Shown one piece after another: positions 1 to 7,041 of a stretch of DNA of 64,000 nt (its first letter is position 1; every line of letters begins with the position of its first letter). Under the pieces are notes generated by a model. It was given only the letters and a program-made list of their open reading frames with translations, was not told the origin of the DNA and ran no database searches. The position numbers and the translations under genes are program-made. Origin of the DNA: Bradyrhizobium iriomotense (GTDB taxonomy: Bacteria > Pseudomonadota > Alphaproteobacteria > Rhizobiales > Xanthobacteraceae). The stretch spans positions 62,001 to 126,000 of the forward strand of contig NZ_JAFCLP010000018.1 in assembly GCF_018129405.1 (NCBI RefSeq). The letters run 5' to 3'.

Positions 1-213
1 CCGCAGGATGTCGCGCAAATGGGGGCCGACGAAGGTCTGCCAGATGTTGGTGACGATGGCCGGCACGATCACGATGGCGATGGCGCGGCTCGGCGCCATG
101 TTCACCGCGAGCAGGCCCATGGACACGGTCGGCAGTCCGAGCCCGATCACGCCCTTGACGAATCCGGCCATCAGGAAGACGGCGGCAATGATGACGAGAA
201 GCGGGTCGATCAT
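1..213 (-). CDS. TauE/SafE family permease, 5' end only
   Basis: The first 71 codons of a membrane protein that runs off the left edge of the window. The start is an ATG at 211-213 (complement). The visible part begins with a hydrophobic helix and the glycine-rich stretch FVKGVIGLGLPTVSMGLL, typical of the first repeat of the TauE/SafE family (sulfite/sulfonate exporters and related anion permeases); a second hydrophobic segment rich in Ile/Val follows. It is transcribed away from the LysR gene at 387, a layout that often means the regulator controls the transporter; that link is inference. The substrate cannot be told from this fragment. Confidence 0.75.
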   Translation of the reverse strand, partial: MIDPLLVIIAAVFLMAGFVKGVIGLGLPTVSMGLLAVNMAPSRAIAIVIVPAIVTNIWQTFVGPHLRDILR

Positions 214-290
214 GTCAGGCACATTGACCGATGCCGCGATCAGGCACAATCTGGAGGTTACGGAGCCAGCCTTCGTCAGCTACGAAGTCT

Positions 291-360
291 AGAGCACGAT
301 CCGGACCCGCAGGGCCGCGTCAGCGCAAAGTGTGGAGCGGTTTTCCGAAAGATCGTGCTC
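291..360. repeat. Dispersed palindromic repeat upstream of lysR
   Basis: Inverted arms GAGCACGATC (292-301) and GATCGTGCTC (351-360) enclose a segment ending in GAGCGGTTTTCCG. This resembles a short palindromic element that recurs between genes in rhizobial genomes (recalled, not searched). It lies in the TauE/lysR gap, so it may sit in a leader RNA; no regulatory role is shown. Confidence 0.55.
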
Positions 361-386
361 AATCAACAAGGTTGGAGAGACCTGCC

Positions 387-1277
387 ATGCGTTTCGACCT
401 CGTCGATCTCCAGCTCTTCATAGCGGTCGCCGACCAGCGCAGCATCACGCGCGGCGCGGAGCGGTCGCATCTGGCGCTGGCCTCGGCCAGCGCGCGCATC
501 AAGGGCCTGGAGGATGCGCTCGGCGTCGCGCTGCTGAAGCGCGGGCGCCGCGGCGTCGAGTTGACCGCGGCCGGCGAGAGCCTGCTCGATCATGCCAGGC
601 TCGTGCTCCACCAGATCGACGCCATGCGAGGCGACCTCGCCGGCTTTGCCAGCGGCGTGCGCGCGAGCGTGCATTTCCTCGTCAACACCTCCGGCCTGTC
701 GGAGCACCTGCCGAAGGCGCTGGCCGGATTCCTGCACGAGCACCGCGATGTCGCCGTCGACATCGAGGAGCGCGAGAGCACCGACATCGCGGCCGCGATC
801 ACCGCGGGGGCCGCCGATCTCGGTTTCGCCGCCGAGCACGCCCTGCCCGACCATATCGAGCGCTTCGTGTTCAGCGAGGATCACCTGACATTGGTGACGT
901 CGCGCCGCGGCCCGTTCGCCGGCCGCCGCCAGATCGATTTCCAGGAGACGGGTGCTTGCGACTTCGTCGGGCTCACCAGCGCCACGGCGCTGCAGATGCA
1001 CATTTCGAAGCACGCCGCCCGGCTCGGCATGCGCCCGCATTACCGCGCGCGCCTGCGCGACTTCGACGCGATCTGCCAGATGGTCGCCGCCGACGTCGGC
1101 ATCGCCCTGGTGCCGATATCCGCCGCCCGCCGCTGCGCCAGGCTGATGCCGCTCACCATGGTCCGCCTGCGCGATGCCTGGGCCAATCGCCGCCTCGTGA
1201 TCTGCGCGCGCAGCTTCAAGACGCTGCCGCGGCCGGCGAAGATGCTGGTGGAGCATCTGAGGGCGGCGGCGGTGTGA
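387..1277 (+). CDS. LysR family transcriptional regulator
   Basis: A 296-residue LysR-type regulator of normal length. Residues about 1-60 form the winged helix-turn-helix (starting RFDLVDLQLFIAVADQRS, with GLEDALGVALLKRGRRGVELT at the wing); residues about 90-290 form the periplasmic-binding-protein-like effector domain. The ATG at 387 was chosen because it starts exactly where LysR homology starts, although the frame is open further upstream. The gene is divergent from the TauE/SafE permease at the window edge, its most likely target by position. The inducer is unknown. Confidence 0.88.
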   Translation: MRFDLVDLQLFIAVADQRSITRGAERSHLALASASARIKGLEDALGVALLKRGRRGVELTAAGESLLDHARLVLHQIDAMRGDLAGFASGVRASVHFLVNTSGLSEHLPKALAGFLHEHRDVAVDIEERESTDIAAAITAGAADLGFAAEHALPDHIERFVFSEDHLTLVTSRRGPFAGRRQIDFQETGACDFVGLTSATALQMHISKHAARLGMRPHYRARLRDFDAICQMVAADVGIALVPISAARRCARLMPLTMVRLRDAWANRRLVICARSFKTLPRPAKMLVEHLRAAAV

Positions 1278-1289
1278 GGGTCGAGAGAC

Positions 1290-2255
1290 TTACTTCTCCG
1301 TCTCGACGCCGGCGTCCTTGATCACCTTCGCCCACTTCCTGGTTTCGTCCGCGATGAAGCTGCGAAAATGCTCCGGCTCGTCACCGATCAGCGTCGCGCC
1401 TTGCGCGGCGAGCTTCTCCTTCACCGCCGGATCTGCCATCGCCTTGGTCGCGAGGCCATGCAGCACGGTGACGATCTCCTTCGGCGTGCCTTTTGGTGCG
1501 ACCATGCCGTACCAGTTCTCGACGCGCAGATCGGGAAGACCCGCTTCCGAAAGTGTCGGCACATCGGGCGCCGTTGGGGCACGTTCGGCGGAGCCGACCG
1601 CGAGGGGGCGCAACGCGCCCGCCTTGACCTGCGGCAGCAGCACCGGGAGATCGAGGAAGGTCATCTGCACCTGCTGGCCGAGGAGATCGTTCACGGCAGG
1701 AGCTGCGCCGCGATAGGGCACGTGCACGATGTCGATCTTGGCGGTCAGCTTGAACAGCTCACCGGCGAGATGCGGCAGGCTGCCGGGTCCGGAGGAGGCG
1801 AAGTTGAGCTTTCCCGGCTGCGCTTTCGCGAGCGCGATCAGCTCGCCGATGTCCTTGGCGGGTACATTGGTGGCGACGACAAGCATTTCCGGCACGGTCG
1901 CAACCAGCGTCACCGGCGTCAGGTCGGTCTGGGTGTCGTAGGCGACCCGCTCCATGCTCGGGCTGATCGCGAGCGCGCCGGCCGAGGAGATCGCGATGGT
2001 GTAGCCGTCGGGCGCGGCCTTCGAGACCGCATCGGTGCCGAGCACGCCGCCCTGGCCGCCGCGATTGTCGATCAGCACCGGCTGCCCCGACAGTTCCGAC
2101 ATGCGCTGGCCGATCACGCGCGCGATGATGTCATTGGGGCCGCCGGCCGGGAACGGCACGATCAGCTTGATCGGTTTTGCGGGAAAATTCTGCGCGGACG
2201 CCACTGACGGCAGCAGCAATAACAATCCAACGAGCAGCCTGCGTGAGATGGTCAT
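1290..2255 (-). CDS. Bug/TctC family tripartite tricarboxylate transporter binding protein
   Basis: A 321-residue exported solute-binding protein. A Sec signal peptide with cleavage near SVASA-QN is followed by FPAKPIKLIVPFPAGGPNDIIAR, the N-terminal signature of Bug proteins, and later by the usual PGKLNFASSGPGS and HVPYRGAAPA segments. Family members deliver carboxylates, nicotinate derivatives and other small anions to TctAB-type permeases. No TctA or TctB gene is visible, so this is an orphan receptor. GGGAGG precedes the ATG at 2255. It lies 22 bp downstream of hisN on the same strand and could be read through from it. Confidence 0.9.
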   Translation of the reverse strand: MTISRRLLVGLLLLLPSVASAQNFPAKPIKLIVPFPAGGPNDIIARVIGQRMSELSGQPVLIDNRGGQGGVLGTDAVSKAAPDGYTIAISSAGALAISPSMERVAYDTQTDLTPVTLVATVPEMLVVATNVPAKDIGELIALAKAQPGKLNFASSGPGSLPHLAGELFKLTAKIDIVHVPYRGAAPAVNDLLGQQVQMTFLDLPVLLPQVKAGALRPLAVGSAERAPTAPDVPTLSEAGLPDLRVENWYGMVAPKGTPKEIVTVLHGLATKAMADPAVKEKLAAQGATLIGDEPEHFRSFIADETRKWAKVIKDAGVETEK

Positions 2256-2277
2256 GCAAGCCTCCCGCTCGCCTTTG

Positions 2278-3060
2278 TTATTGGTTGAGCAGCTTCAGCG
2301 CTTCTTCGTGAACTCTGGCGTCGCCGGCGGCGACGATGCGGCCGCCGCCCTGCGCCGGCTTGCCCTCCCAGGTGGTGACGACGCCGCCGGCGCCGGTCAC
2401 GATCGGGATCAGGGCCGCGATGTCGTAAGGCTTCAGCTCGGTCTCGACCACGAGATCGACATGGCCGGCCGCCAGCATGCAATAGGAGTAGCAGTCGCCG
2501 CCATAGCGCGACAGCCGCGCGCCCTGCTCGATGCGGCCGAAGATGGCGCGGTCGCGCTCGTTCATCAGCAGCGGAGAGGTGGTGTAGGTCGTCGCCTCCG
2601 ACAGTGAGGCGCAGCGGCGGACCTGGAGCCGGCGCTCGCCGGAGGGGCCCTTGTAATTGGCCGAGCCGTTATCGCCGGAAAAGCGCTCGCCGATGAAGGG
2701 CTGGTGCATCATGCCGTAGACCGGCGAGCCCTTGTGCAGCAGCGCGATCAGCGTGCCCCAGATCGGGAAGCCGCCGATGAAGGATTTGGTGCCGTCGATG
2801 GGATCGAGCACCCAGACATAGTCGGCGTCCTCACGCTCATTGCCGAATTCCTCGCCGACAATGCCGTGCTGGGGGAAGCTCGCCTTGATCAGCCGCCGCA
2901 TCACCGCCTCGGCTGCGCGGTCGGCCTCCGTCACCGGGTCGAAATCCTTGGTCTTGCTCTTGTCGTCGATCGACAGCGAGGTGCGGAAGAACGGCAGGAT
3001 GGTTTCGCCGGAGGCGGTGGCGAGCCGTCCGATGAAGGCGGAGAAGTCGATCACCGTCAC
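2278..3060 (-). CDS. hisN: Histidinol-phosphatase, inositol monophosphatase family
   Basis: A 260-residue member of the Li-sensitive, Mg-dependent phosphatase superfamily. Metal and catalytic motifs are intact: VGEEFG (metal-binding Glu), WVLDPIDGTKSFIGG (the DPIDGT signature) and LKPYDIAALIPIVTGAGG (the C-terminal D-x-A-A motif). The tailored loop and length match the HisN type that completes step eight of histidine synthesis in alphaproteobacteria, rather than SuhB proper; that distinction is family-level inference. A GTG start at 3060 is preceded by TGAGGA at good spacing. Upstream and divergent lies an MmgR/suhB-type small RNA, an arrangement recalled from other rhizobia. Confidence 0.85.
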   Translation of the reverse strand: MTVIDFSAFIGRLATASGETILPFFRTSLSIDDKSKTKDFDPVTEADRAAEAVMRRLIKASFPQHGIVGEEFGNEREDADYVWVLDPIDGTKSFIGGFPIWGTLIALLHKGSPVYGMMHQPFIGERFSGDNGSANYKGPSGERRLQVRRCASLSEATTYTTSPLLMNERDRAIFGRIEQGARLSRYGGDCYSYCMLAAGHVDLVVETELKPYDIAALIPIVTGAGGVVTTWEGKPAQGGGRIVAAGDARVHEEALKLLNQ

Positions 3061-3363
3061 GGTGAGTTCCTCAAAACGAAAGTCAGTGTGAAGCTCGCTC
3101 CTGCCTAGCTCAAATCGCCTTCCGCGTGCAGCGCTGTCTTGATTTGCACCCTGGTATTTTGAATGCAGGGAGCCACTGCCTCATTCGAGTCATCTGCTGG
3201 CCAAATATCGATCACAGAGTTGAAAACTTAGTTCCGACCATGCCTCGTTCGTATGCAAATGACTATCAACCCATTGAAATTACTTATCAAAGAAACTGAA
3301 TCCAGGTTTCTCTTAAAGCAATTGAGCCATGTGCGTATTGCATGGGAAACCGCTCAAAAGCCC

Positions 3364-3391
3364 TTGCACTTTGTGCGGCGCGGCCGCATAT
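3364..3391 (+). promoter_or_regulatory. Likely sigma-70 promoter of the MmgR-type small RNA
   Basis: TTGCAC at 3364-3369 and CATATT at 3386-3391 are separated by 16 bp and would place the transcription start near 3398, just before the first stem of the RNA. The assignment is by eye and other offsets of the -10 box are possible. Confidence 0.45.
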
Positions 3392-3397
3392 TGTTGC

Positions 3398-3487
3398 GGT
3401 GCGGTAGCGCTCTGCGTTACCGCTGCCCTCCTTGGGCGTTTCCTCCCTAGACTTGGGCCGCTTCTTCATTAGAAGCGGCCCTTTTTT
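3398..3487 (+). ncRNA. mmgR: MmgR/suhB (alpha-r8 family) small regulatory RNA
   Basis: About 90 nt. Three structural parts can be read directly: a perfect 10-bp hairpin (3401-3410 with 3414-3423, one G-U pair); a short GCCC/GGGC hairpin (3425-3437) followed by the single-stranded decamer TTTCCTCCCT (3439-3448); and a Rho-independent terminator with an 11-bp stem and six T residues. The unpaired UUUCCUCCCU and terminal hairpin are the hallmark recalled for MmgR (suhB RNA, alpha-r8), which in Sinorhizobium restrains polyhydroxybutyrate accumulation and responds to nitrogen supply. The Rfam name comes from linkage to a suhB-like gene, and here hisN, an inositol-monophosphatase-family gene, is divergent from it. 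The CCUCC core can pair with Shine-Dalgarno sequences. Function in this strain is inferred. Confidence 0.8.
3455..3487 (+). terminator. Intrinsic terminator of the small RNA
   Basis: GGGCCGCTTCT (3455-3465), loop TCATT, AGAAGCGGCCC (3471-3481), then six T residues: a perfect 11-bp stem, the clearest Rho-independent terminator I noticed in the window. Confidence 0.93.
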
Positions 3488-3589
3488 CTTTGGGCCTCTG
3501 TTTTCATTTCAAGGCGCGCAGCGATCCGAAGCGCAAACGCGTTCGCGCCAGATGCGCGTGCCGAAAGCACGCGAGGAAAAAGCTGTCGT

Positions 3590-4480
3590 CTATTCCGCAG
3601 CGGCCTGGAACGGGCCGAGATCTCCGAACGGGATCGTGGTGGCCAGCACGTCGGCGAGCACCGCGAAGTCGGAGGCGATTTGCGCAAAGCGTGGGCCGCG
3701 CTCGCGCCGCCGCTCGTCCATGTAGATCGCGCGGTTGAGCTCGAGCTGCACCGCGTGCAGGCCGCTTGCGGGGTTGCCGTAATGCTCGGTGATGAAGCCG
3801 CCGGCATAGGGCTTGTTGCGGCCGATCGAATAGCCGAGCCCGCCCATGGTCTCCTCGACCCTGTCGGGCAGCAGTGGCGTGCAGCTGGTGCCGTAGCGGT
3901 CGCCGATCACGACGTCGGGCCGGCGCGGCTCGTCCCTGCTGACGCCGACCGACGGCATCGAGTGGCAGTCGACCAGCACCACGGTGCCGAACATCTGGTG
4001 CACCTTGTTGATCAGCCGGCGCAGCGCGCGATGATAGGGCTTGTACAGCGTCTCGATCCGCCCCAGCGCATCGTCGACCAGGATGCGCTCGCGATAGATC
4101 TCCTGGCCGTCCCCGACCACGCGCGGAATGGTGCCAAGTCCGCCGGCGACCCGCATCGAGCGGGTATTGGCAAAGCTCGGCAGGCGGCCGGTAAACATGC
4201 GGGGATCGAGCTCATAGGGCTCGCGATTGACGTCGACATAGGAGCGCGGAAAGTTGACCCGCACCGTCGGAAAGCCGCGCGCGCTCAAATGGCCGATCAG
4301 CTCGTCCATGAACGAATCTTCCGAGCGCCGCAGCGTCGGCAGATCGATCCTGGAGGCAGCGAGGAATTCGTCCGGATAGGTCGAGCCGGAATGGGGCGAG
4401 TTGAAGATGACAGGCGCGCGCCATTCGGCGGGCTCGAAGATCTCGAACGCTGGCGACATCTCGCCGTCAAACCGGGTCAT
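3590..4480 (-). CDS. N-formylglutamate amidohydrolase family protein
   Basis: A 296-residue zinc amidohydrolase. The family signature is clear: VIFNSPHSGSTYP near residues 24-36, RVNFPRSYVDVNREPYELD near 73-91, and VVLVDCHSMPS (metal-binding His) near 165, with length normal for the family. These enzymes cleave N-formylglutamate to formate and glutamate at the end of one histidine degradation route. No hut genes lie nearby, so the physiological substrate may differ. The ATG at 4480 begins a few residues before the conserved core. The gene is transcribed toward the MmgR terminator. Confidence 0.85.
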   Translation of the reverse strand: MTRFDGEMSPAFEIFEPAEWRAPVIFNSPHSGSTYPDEFLAASRIDLPTLRRSEDSFMDELIGHLSARGFPTVRVNFPRSYVDVNREPYELDPRMFTGRLPSFANTRSMRVAGGLGTIPRVVGDGQEIYRERILVDDALGRIETLYKPYHRALRRLINKVHQMFGTVVLVDCHSMPSVGVSRDEPRRPDVVIGDRYGTSCTPLLPDRVEETMGGLGYSIGRNKPYAGGFITEHYGNPASGLHAVQLELNRAIYMDERRRERGPRFAQIASDFAVLADVLATTIPFGDLGPFQAAAE

Positions 4481-4832
4481 CTTCTCAGGCTTCGTCCCTT
4501 ACGCAGGCTTCGCCCCCTTTGGCGACGCACGATCCGGCATGGCCCCGGATCGAATGATTCGGCCGGTAGAGCGGCTCTTATGTGTCGTCATTGTCCGGAA
4601 TCGCAACCATTCTGCCAAGCGAAAAGATGTGATGGGGGCTGGAACATGTCTTAACCCTGCGGGCATCGGGGTGGGGACCGGCTCGTCCAACGCGATTGAT
4701 TCGGAGCCCATTCGGGTTCACAAAGAGCCGGCAGCGCAGCCGGCCCATGGTAAAGATTTTCACCCCAAATTTACCCTCTGTCGGGCTAAGTGACCTCTGC
4801 TGATATCCTCTGGGGATTCGACGTTTCCTGCC
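4481..4832. other. Intergenic region upstream of cpdR
   Basis: 352 bp between divergent genes. It contains three GATTC (GANTC) sites, at 4556-4560, 4698-4702 and 4815-4819, the last one 14 bp before the cpdR start, and an imperfect GGTAAA/TTTACC inverted pair near 4747-4773. GANTC is the CcrM methylation site in alphaproteobacteria and marks some cell-cycle promoters. A definite -35/-10 pair could not be fixed. Confidence 0.4.
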
Positions 4833-5192
4833 ATGCCAAAGATCCTGCTCGCCGAAGACGACAACGACATGCGCCGTTTCCTGGTCAAGGCGCTGGAAAA
4901 CGCCGGTTTTCAGGTCTCGTCCCACGACAACGGCATGGCCGCCTATCAGCGGCTGCGGGAAGAGCCGTTCGAGATGCTGCTGACCGACATCGTGATGCCG
5001 GAAATGGACGGCATCGAGCTCGCCCGCCGGGCCTCGGAACTCGACCCCGACATCAAGATCATGTTCATCACCGGCTTTGCCGCGGTGGCCCTGAACTCGG
5101 ATTCGGACGCCCCCAAGAACGCCAAGGTGCTGTCCAAGCCCGTGCATCTGCGCGAATTGGTCAGCGAAGTGAACAAGATGCTGGCGGCCTAG
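4833..5192 (+). CDS. cpdR: CpdR single-domain response regulator
   Basis: A 119-residue stand-alone receiver domain. The acidic pair EDD (residues 8-10), the phospho-acceptor Asp52 in LLTDIVMPEMDG, the conserved Thr in MFITGF and Lys in LSKPVH are all present; no output domain follows. Length and the IKIMFITGFAAVAL segment match CpdR of Caulobacter and rhizobia. In that system the CckA-ChpT relay phosphorylates CpdR; the unphosphorylated form primes ClpXP to degrade cell-cycle substrates. The divergent upstream region carries GANTC sites, which would fit cell-cycle control. It is followed by tRNA-Val. Confidence 0.9.
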   Translation: MPKILLAEDDNDMRRFLVKALENAGFQVSSHDNGMAAYQRLREEPFEMLLTDIVMPEMDGIELARRASELDPDIKIMFITGFAAVALNSDSDAPKNAKVLSKPVHLRELVSEVNKMLAA

Positions 5193-5264
5193 ATCAGGCC
5201 CGTTCCGTCCTTGCGCCGGGTCCCCTGAGCCGTTATAGGGACCCCACCGATGAAATGACCTCTA

Positions 5265-5339
5265 GGGCACGTAGCTCAGCGGGAGAGCACTACCTTGACA
5301 TGGTAGGGGTCACAGGTTCGATCCCTGTCGTGCCCACCA
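5265..5339 (+). tRNA. tRNA-Val (anticodon GAC)
   Basis: The cloverleaf folds cleanly: acceptor GGGCACG (5265-5271) pairs with CGTGCCC (5329-5335); anticodon stem CTACC/GGTAG encloses TTGACAT, giving anticodon GAC; the T arm has GGTTCGATC; the genomic CCA end is encoded (5337-5339). It reads GUC and GUU valine codons. Confidence 0.97.
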
Positions 5340-5340
5340 T

Positions 5341-5524
5341 CCTTCGCTCGCGAAGAGAGAGAAGGATGCCACGCCGAAGCCCAAAGGGCGCAGGCGGGCT
5401 GCCGCCGCGAGCTTCGGCTGGGCAAGCCACGACCTTCGCTCGCGATAGCAGAGAGAAGGATGCCACGCCGAAGCCCAAAGGGCGAAGGCGGGCTTGTAGC
5501 CGCGAGCTTCGGCTCGGCAAGCCC
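5341..5524. repeat. Two tandem copies of a ~92-bp repeat behind tRNA-Val
   Basis: Copy one begins at 5341 and copy two at 5433, each starting CCTTCGCTCGCGA and containing GATGCCACGCCGAAGCCC and GCGAGCTTCGGCT. The copies differ by a few substitutions and short indels. CCGAAGC and GCTTCGG within each copy can pair into a hairpin. The block starts directly after the CCA of the tRNA and runs to the end of the next gene, so it may act in 3' processing or termination. It is not a CRISPR: only two units, no spacers. Confidence 0.75.
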
Positions 5525-5532
5525 GATCCCCT

Positions 5533-6057
5533 CTACTTCAGTTCCGTATTCGCAACCGGCATGATCGAGGCGACGTGCCAGCCGGTCGCGTCCTGAACAT
5601 AGGTCTGGCTGATCAGAAACGTATTCTGCTGGGGCGGCTTGCCCGGAAGCGCGCGCGTGAAAACGATGGGGACGAGGATCTGCATCACCTCGTTGGAGAG
5701 CACGGCGACGTGGAATTTCGACATGTCGGGCTCGAGGTGCCAGGTGCCCTCGTAATAGGTCTTGAAGCGAGCGGCGACGTCATCGCGGCCGCGCGTCTCG
5801 ATGCCTCTGGCAAACAGCAGCGTGCCGGGCGAATTCAGGAGCATCGCCTTCACCGCGTCCGCATCATGCGCATTCTGCGCCGCGATGAATTTTTCGAAGA
5901 TGGCTCGTGCCTCGGCGTCATTTGCGGCAGCGCGCGCACCTCCGGCTGACCAGAACGTCGCGGCGAGAAGCAGCGCCGCGGTCACCGCCGCAACATGACG
6001 GCGTCGTGAAAAACGTCGTGGCCTGATGGTGCTTGGAGACATTTCGGGCCGAGTCAT
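5533..6057 (-). CDS. Exported NTF2-like (SnoaL/SgcJ-type) protein
   Basis: About 174 residues. An arginine-rich N-terminus (RRFSRRRH) precedes a hydrophobic stretch ending GGARA-AA, a signal peptide with some Tat-like character. The mature part (DAEARAIFEKFIAAQNAHDADAV, later GRDDVAARF and TGWHVASIMPV) is the cone-shaped NTF2-like fold seen in SgcJ/EcaC and DUF4440-type proteins, small ligand-binding or stress proteins without a fixed activity. The ATG at 6057 is preceded by GGAGGTGAAC; an in-frame GTG lies two codons upstream. It stands alone, converging on tRNA-Val. Confidence 0.7.
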   Translation of the reverse strand: MTRPEMSPSTIRPRRFSRRRHVAAVTAALLLAATFWSAGGARAAANDAEARAIFEKFIAAQNAHDADAVKAMLLNSPGTLLFARGIETRGRDDVAARFKTYYEGTWHLEPDMSKFHVAVLSNEVMQILVPIVFTRALPGKPPQQNTFLISQTYVQDATGWHVASIMPVANTELK

Positions 6058-6281
6058 GTTCACCTCCGGTCATTTGCATGGTGCTCGTCATACCATTGAT
6101 GGCTGCGTCGACGTTTTCAGGATTGCACGATCGGCGGTAGCCCCGAGATCACGGAAGGGTTAGTCGGGGCCTTCGGTTGTGGTGGCACGCACCAGGCAAG
6201 CTCTCGCCGCCAACACAAAGTTGGGTTATCGTCCGGTGGCTCCATCCGATCTACGATCTCCCTTCAGACGCGAGCCCGCCC

Positions 6282-6767
6282 ATGACTGTATCCGTCATCG
6301 AACAGGCAAAAATCCAGGCGCAGGTGCTGGTGCCGCTGGTCAAGGCGCTTCAGGCCGAGCTCGGCGAGGCGCGGGCCAACGTGCTGGTGCGCAAGGCGCT
6401 CGGCGATCTCTATCGCCGCTTCGGCGAGGAGTTCTGGAAGGCCAAGAACACTGCGAACAACGAAGCCGATCTCGGCAAGGCCGTCTCGTCGGCCTTCAGG
6501 ACCTATGCCCGCGACGATGCGCTCGCCTATGACGTGATCGAACAGACGGCGGACGCCTTCGCATTCGACGTCACACGTTGCGCCTATGCCGAGTTCTACA
6601 AGGCGCTCGGCGAGCCCGAGCTCGGCTTCCTCCTGATCTGCACCGCGGACTTTGCCACCGCGGAAGGGTTTGGTCCCGACATCAGGCTCACGCGCACGCA
6701 GACCATCATGCAGGGCGCCGACCATTGCGACTTCCGCTACCGGCGCGATGGAGGCGGAGCACAGTGA
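6282..6767 (+). CDS. L-2-amino-thiazoline-4-carboxylate hydrolase family protein
   Basis: A 161-residue protein resembling the ATC hydrolase family, known from Pseudomonas cysteine production from 2-aminothiazoline-4-carboxylate. The recognisable block is the C-terminal third: LGFLLICTADFATAEGF, then IRLTRTQTIMQGADHCDF with its conserved Cys and His. The N-terminal half is helical, with a conserved FGEEFW. Many family members act on other substrates or are uncharacterised, and no companion carbamoylcysteine hydrolase is nearby. The ATG at 6282 follows a long open leader; it starts just before family homology. Its TGA overlaps the GTG of the next gene. Confidence 0.7.
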   Translation: MTVSVIEQAKIQAQVLVPLVKALQAELGEARANVLVRKALGDLYRRFGEEFWKAKNTANNEADLGKAVSSAFRTYARDDALAYDVIEQTADAFAFDVTRCAYAEFYKALGEPELGFLLICTADFATAEGFGPDIRLTRTQTIMQGADHCDFRYRRDGGGAQ

Positions 6768-7018
6768 GGGCAACGATGCGGGCGAGCTGTCTTGCCGTGG
6801 CGATGCTGACGCTGGCCGCGCCGCACGCGCACGCCGCGATGATCGACTGGCAGGCCGAACTCCAGCGCTGCCGCAGCTTGCGCGAAAACGTGGCGCCGCT
6901 GCTTCAGGCCGGCGAGGGGATCTCCGCCGTCGGCCGCTCCAGCAGATCCGTCCGCCGCTGCATCTGGATCCAGCGCATGGCGGTGCGGAAGAAAATCCCG
7001 GGCGCGGAGGTGTGGTAG
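6764..7018 (+). CDS. Small exported protein of unknown function
   Basis: An 84-residue product if translation starts at the GTG overlapping the upstream stop (GTGA at 6764-6767); an in-frame ATG at 6776 is the alternative. Residues 5-25 form a convincing Sec signal peptide (cleavage after HAHA). The mature part is about 60 residues, Arg-rich, with two cysteines; no family is recognised. Translational coupling to the ATC-hydrolase-like gene suggests a shared operon, but nothing indicates its role. Confidence 0.5.
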   Translation: MRATMRASCLAVAMLTLAAPHAHAAMIDWQAELQRCRSLRENVAPLLQAGEGISAVGRSSRSVRRCIWIQRMAVRKKIPGAEVW

Positions 7019-7041
7019 CCTGCCTCGTCGCCCAACCGAGG

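Larger units (their letters stand above)
3061..3589. other. 529-bp intergenic region holding a small RNA gene
   Basis: Noncoding stretch between hisN and the formylglutamate amidohydrolase gene. 3061-3360 is noticeably AT-richer than the neighbours and presumably contains the hisN promoter. 3364-3487 holds the promoter, body and terminator of a small RNA described separately. No open frame here looks protein-coding. 3488-3589 contains nothing recognisable. Confidence 0.7.

Noticed and set aside
5290-5520. Minus-strand frame containing GTTGIEPVTP at its C-terminal end
   Set aside because: It is the well-known false protein made by reading the antisense of a tRNA (here tRNA-Val) into a repeat; no coding signals.
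5341-5524. CRISPR array
   Set aside because: Only two adjacent repeat units with no spacers and no cas genes nearby.
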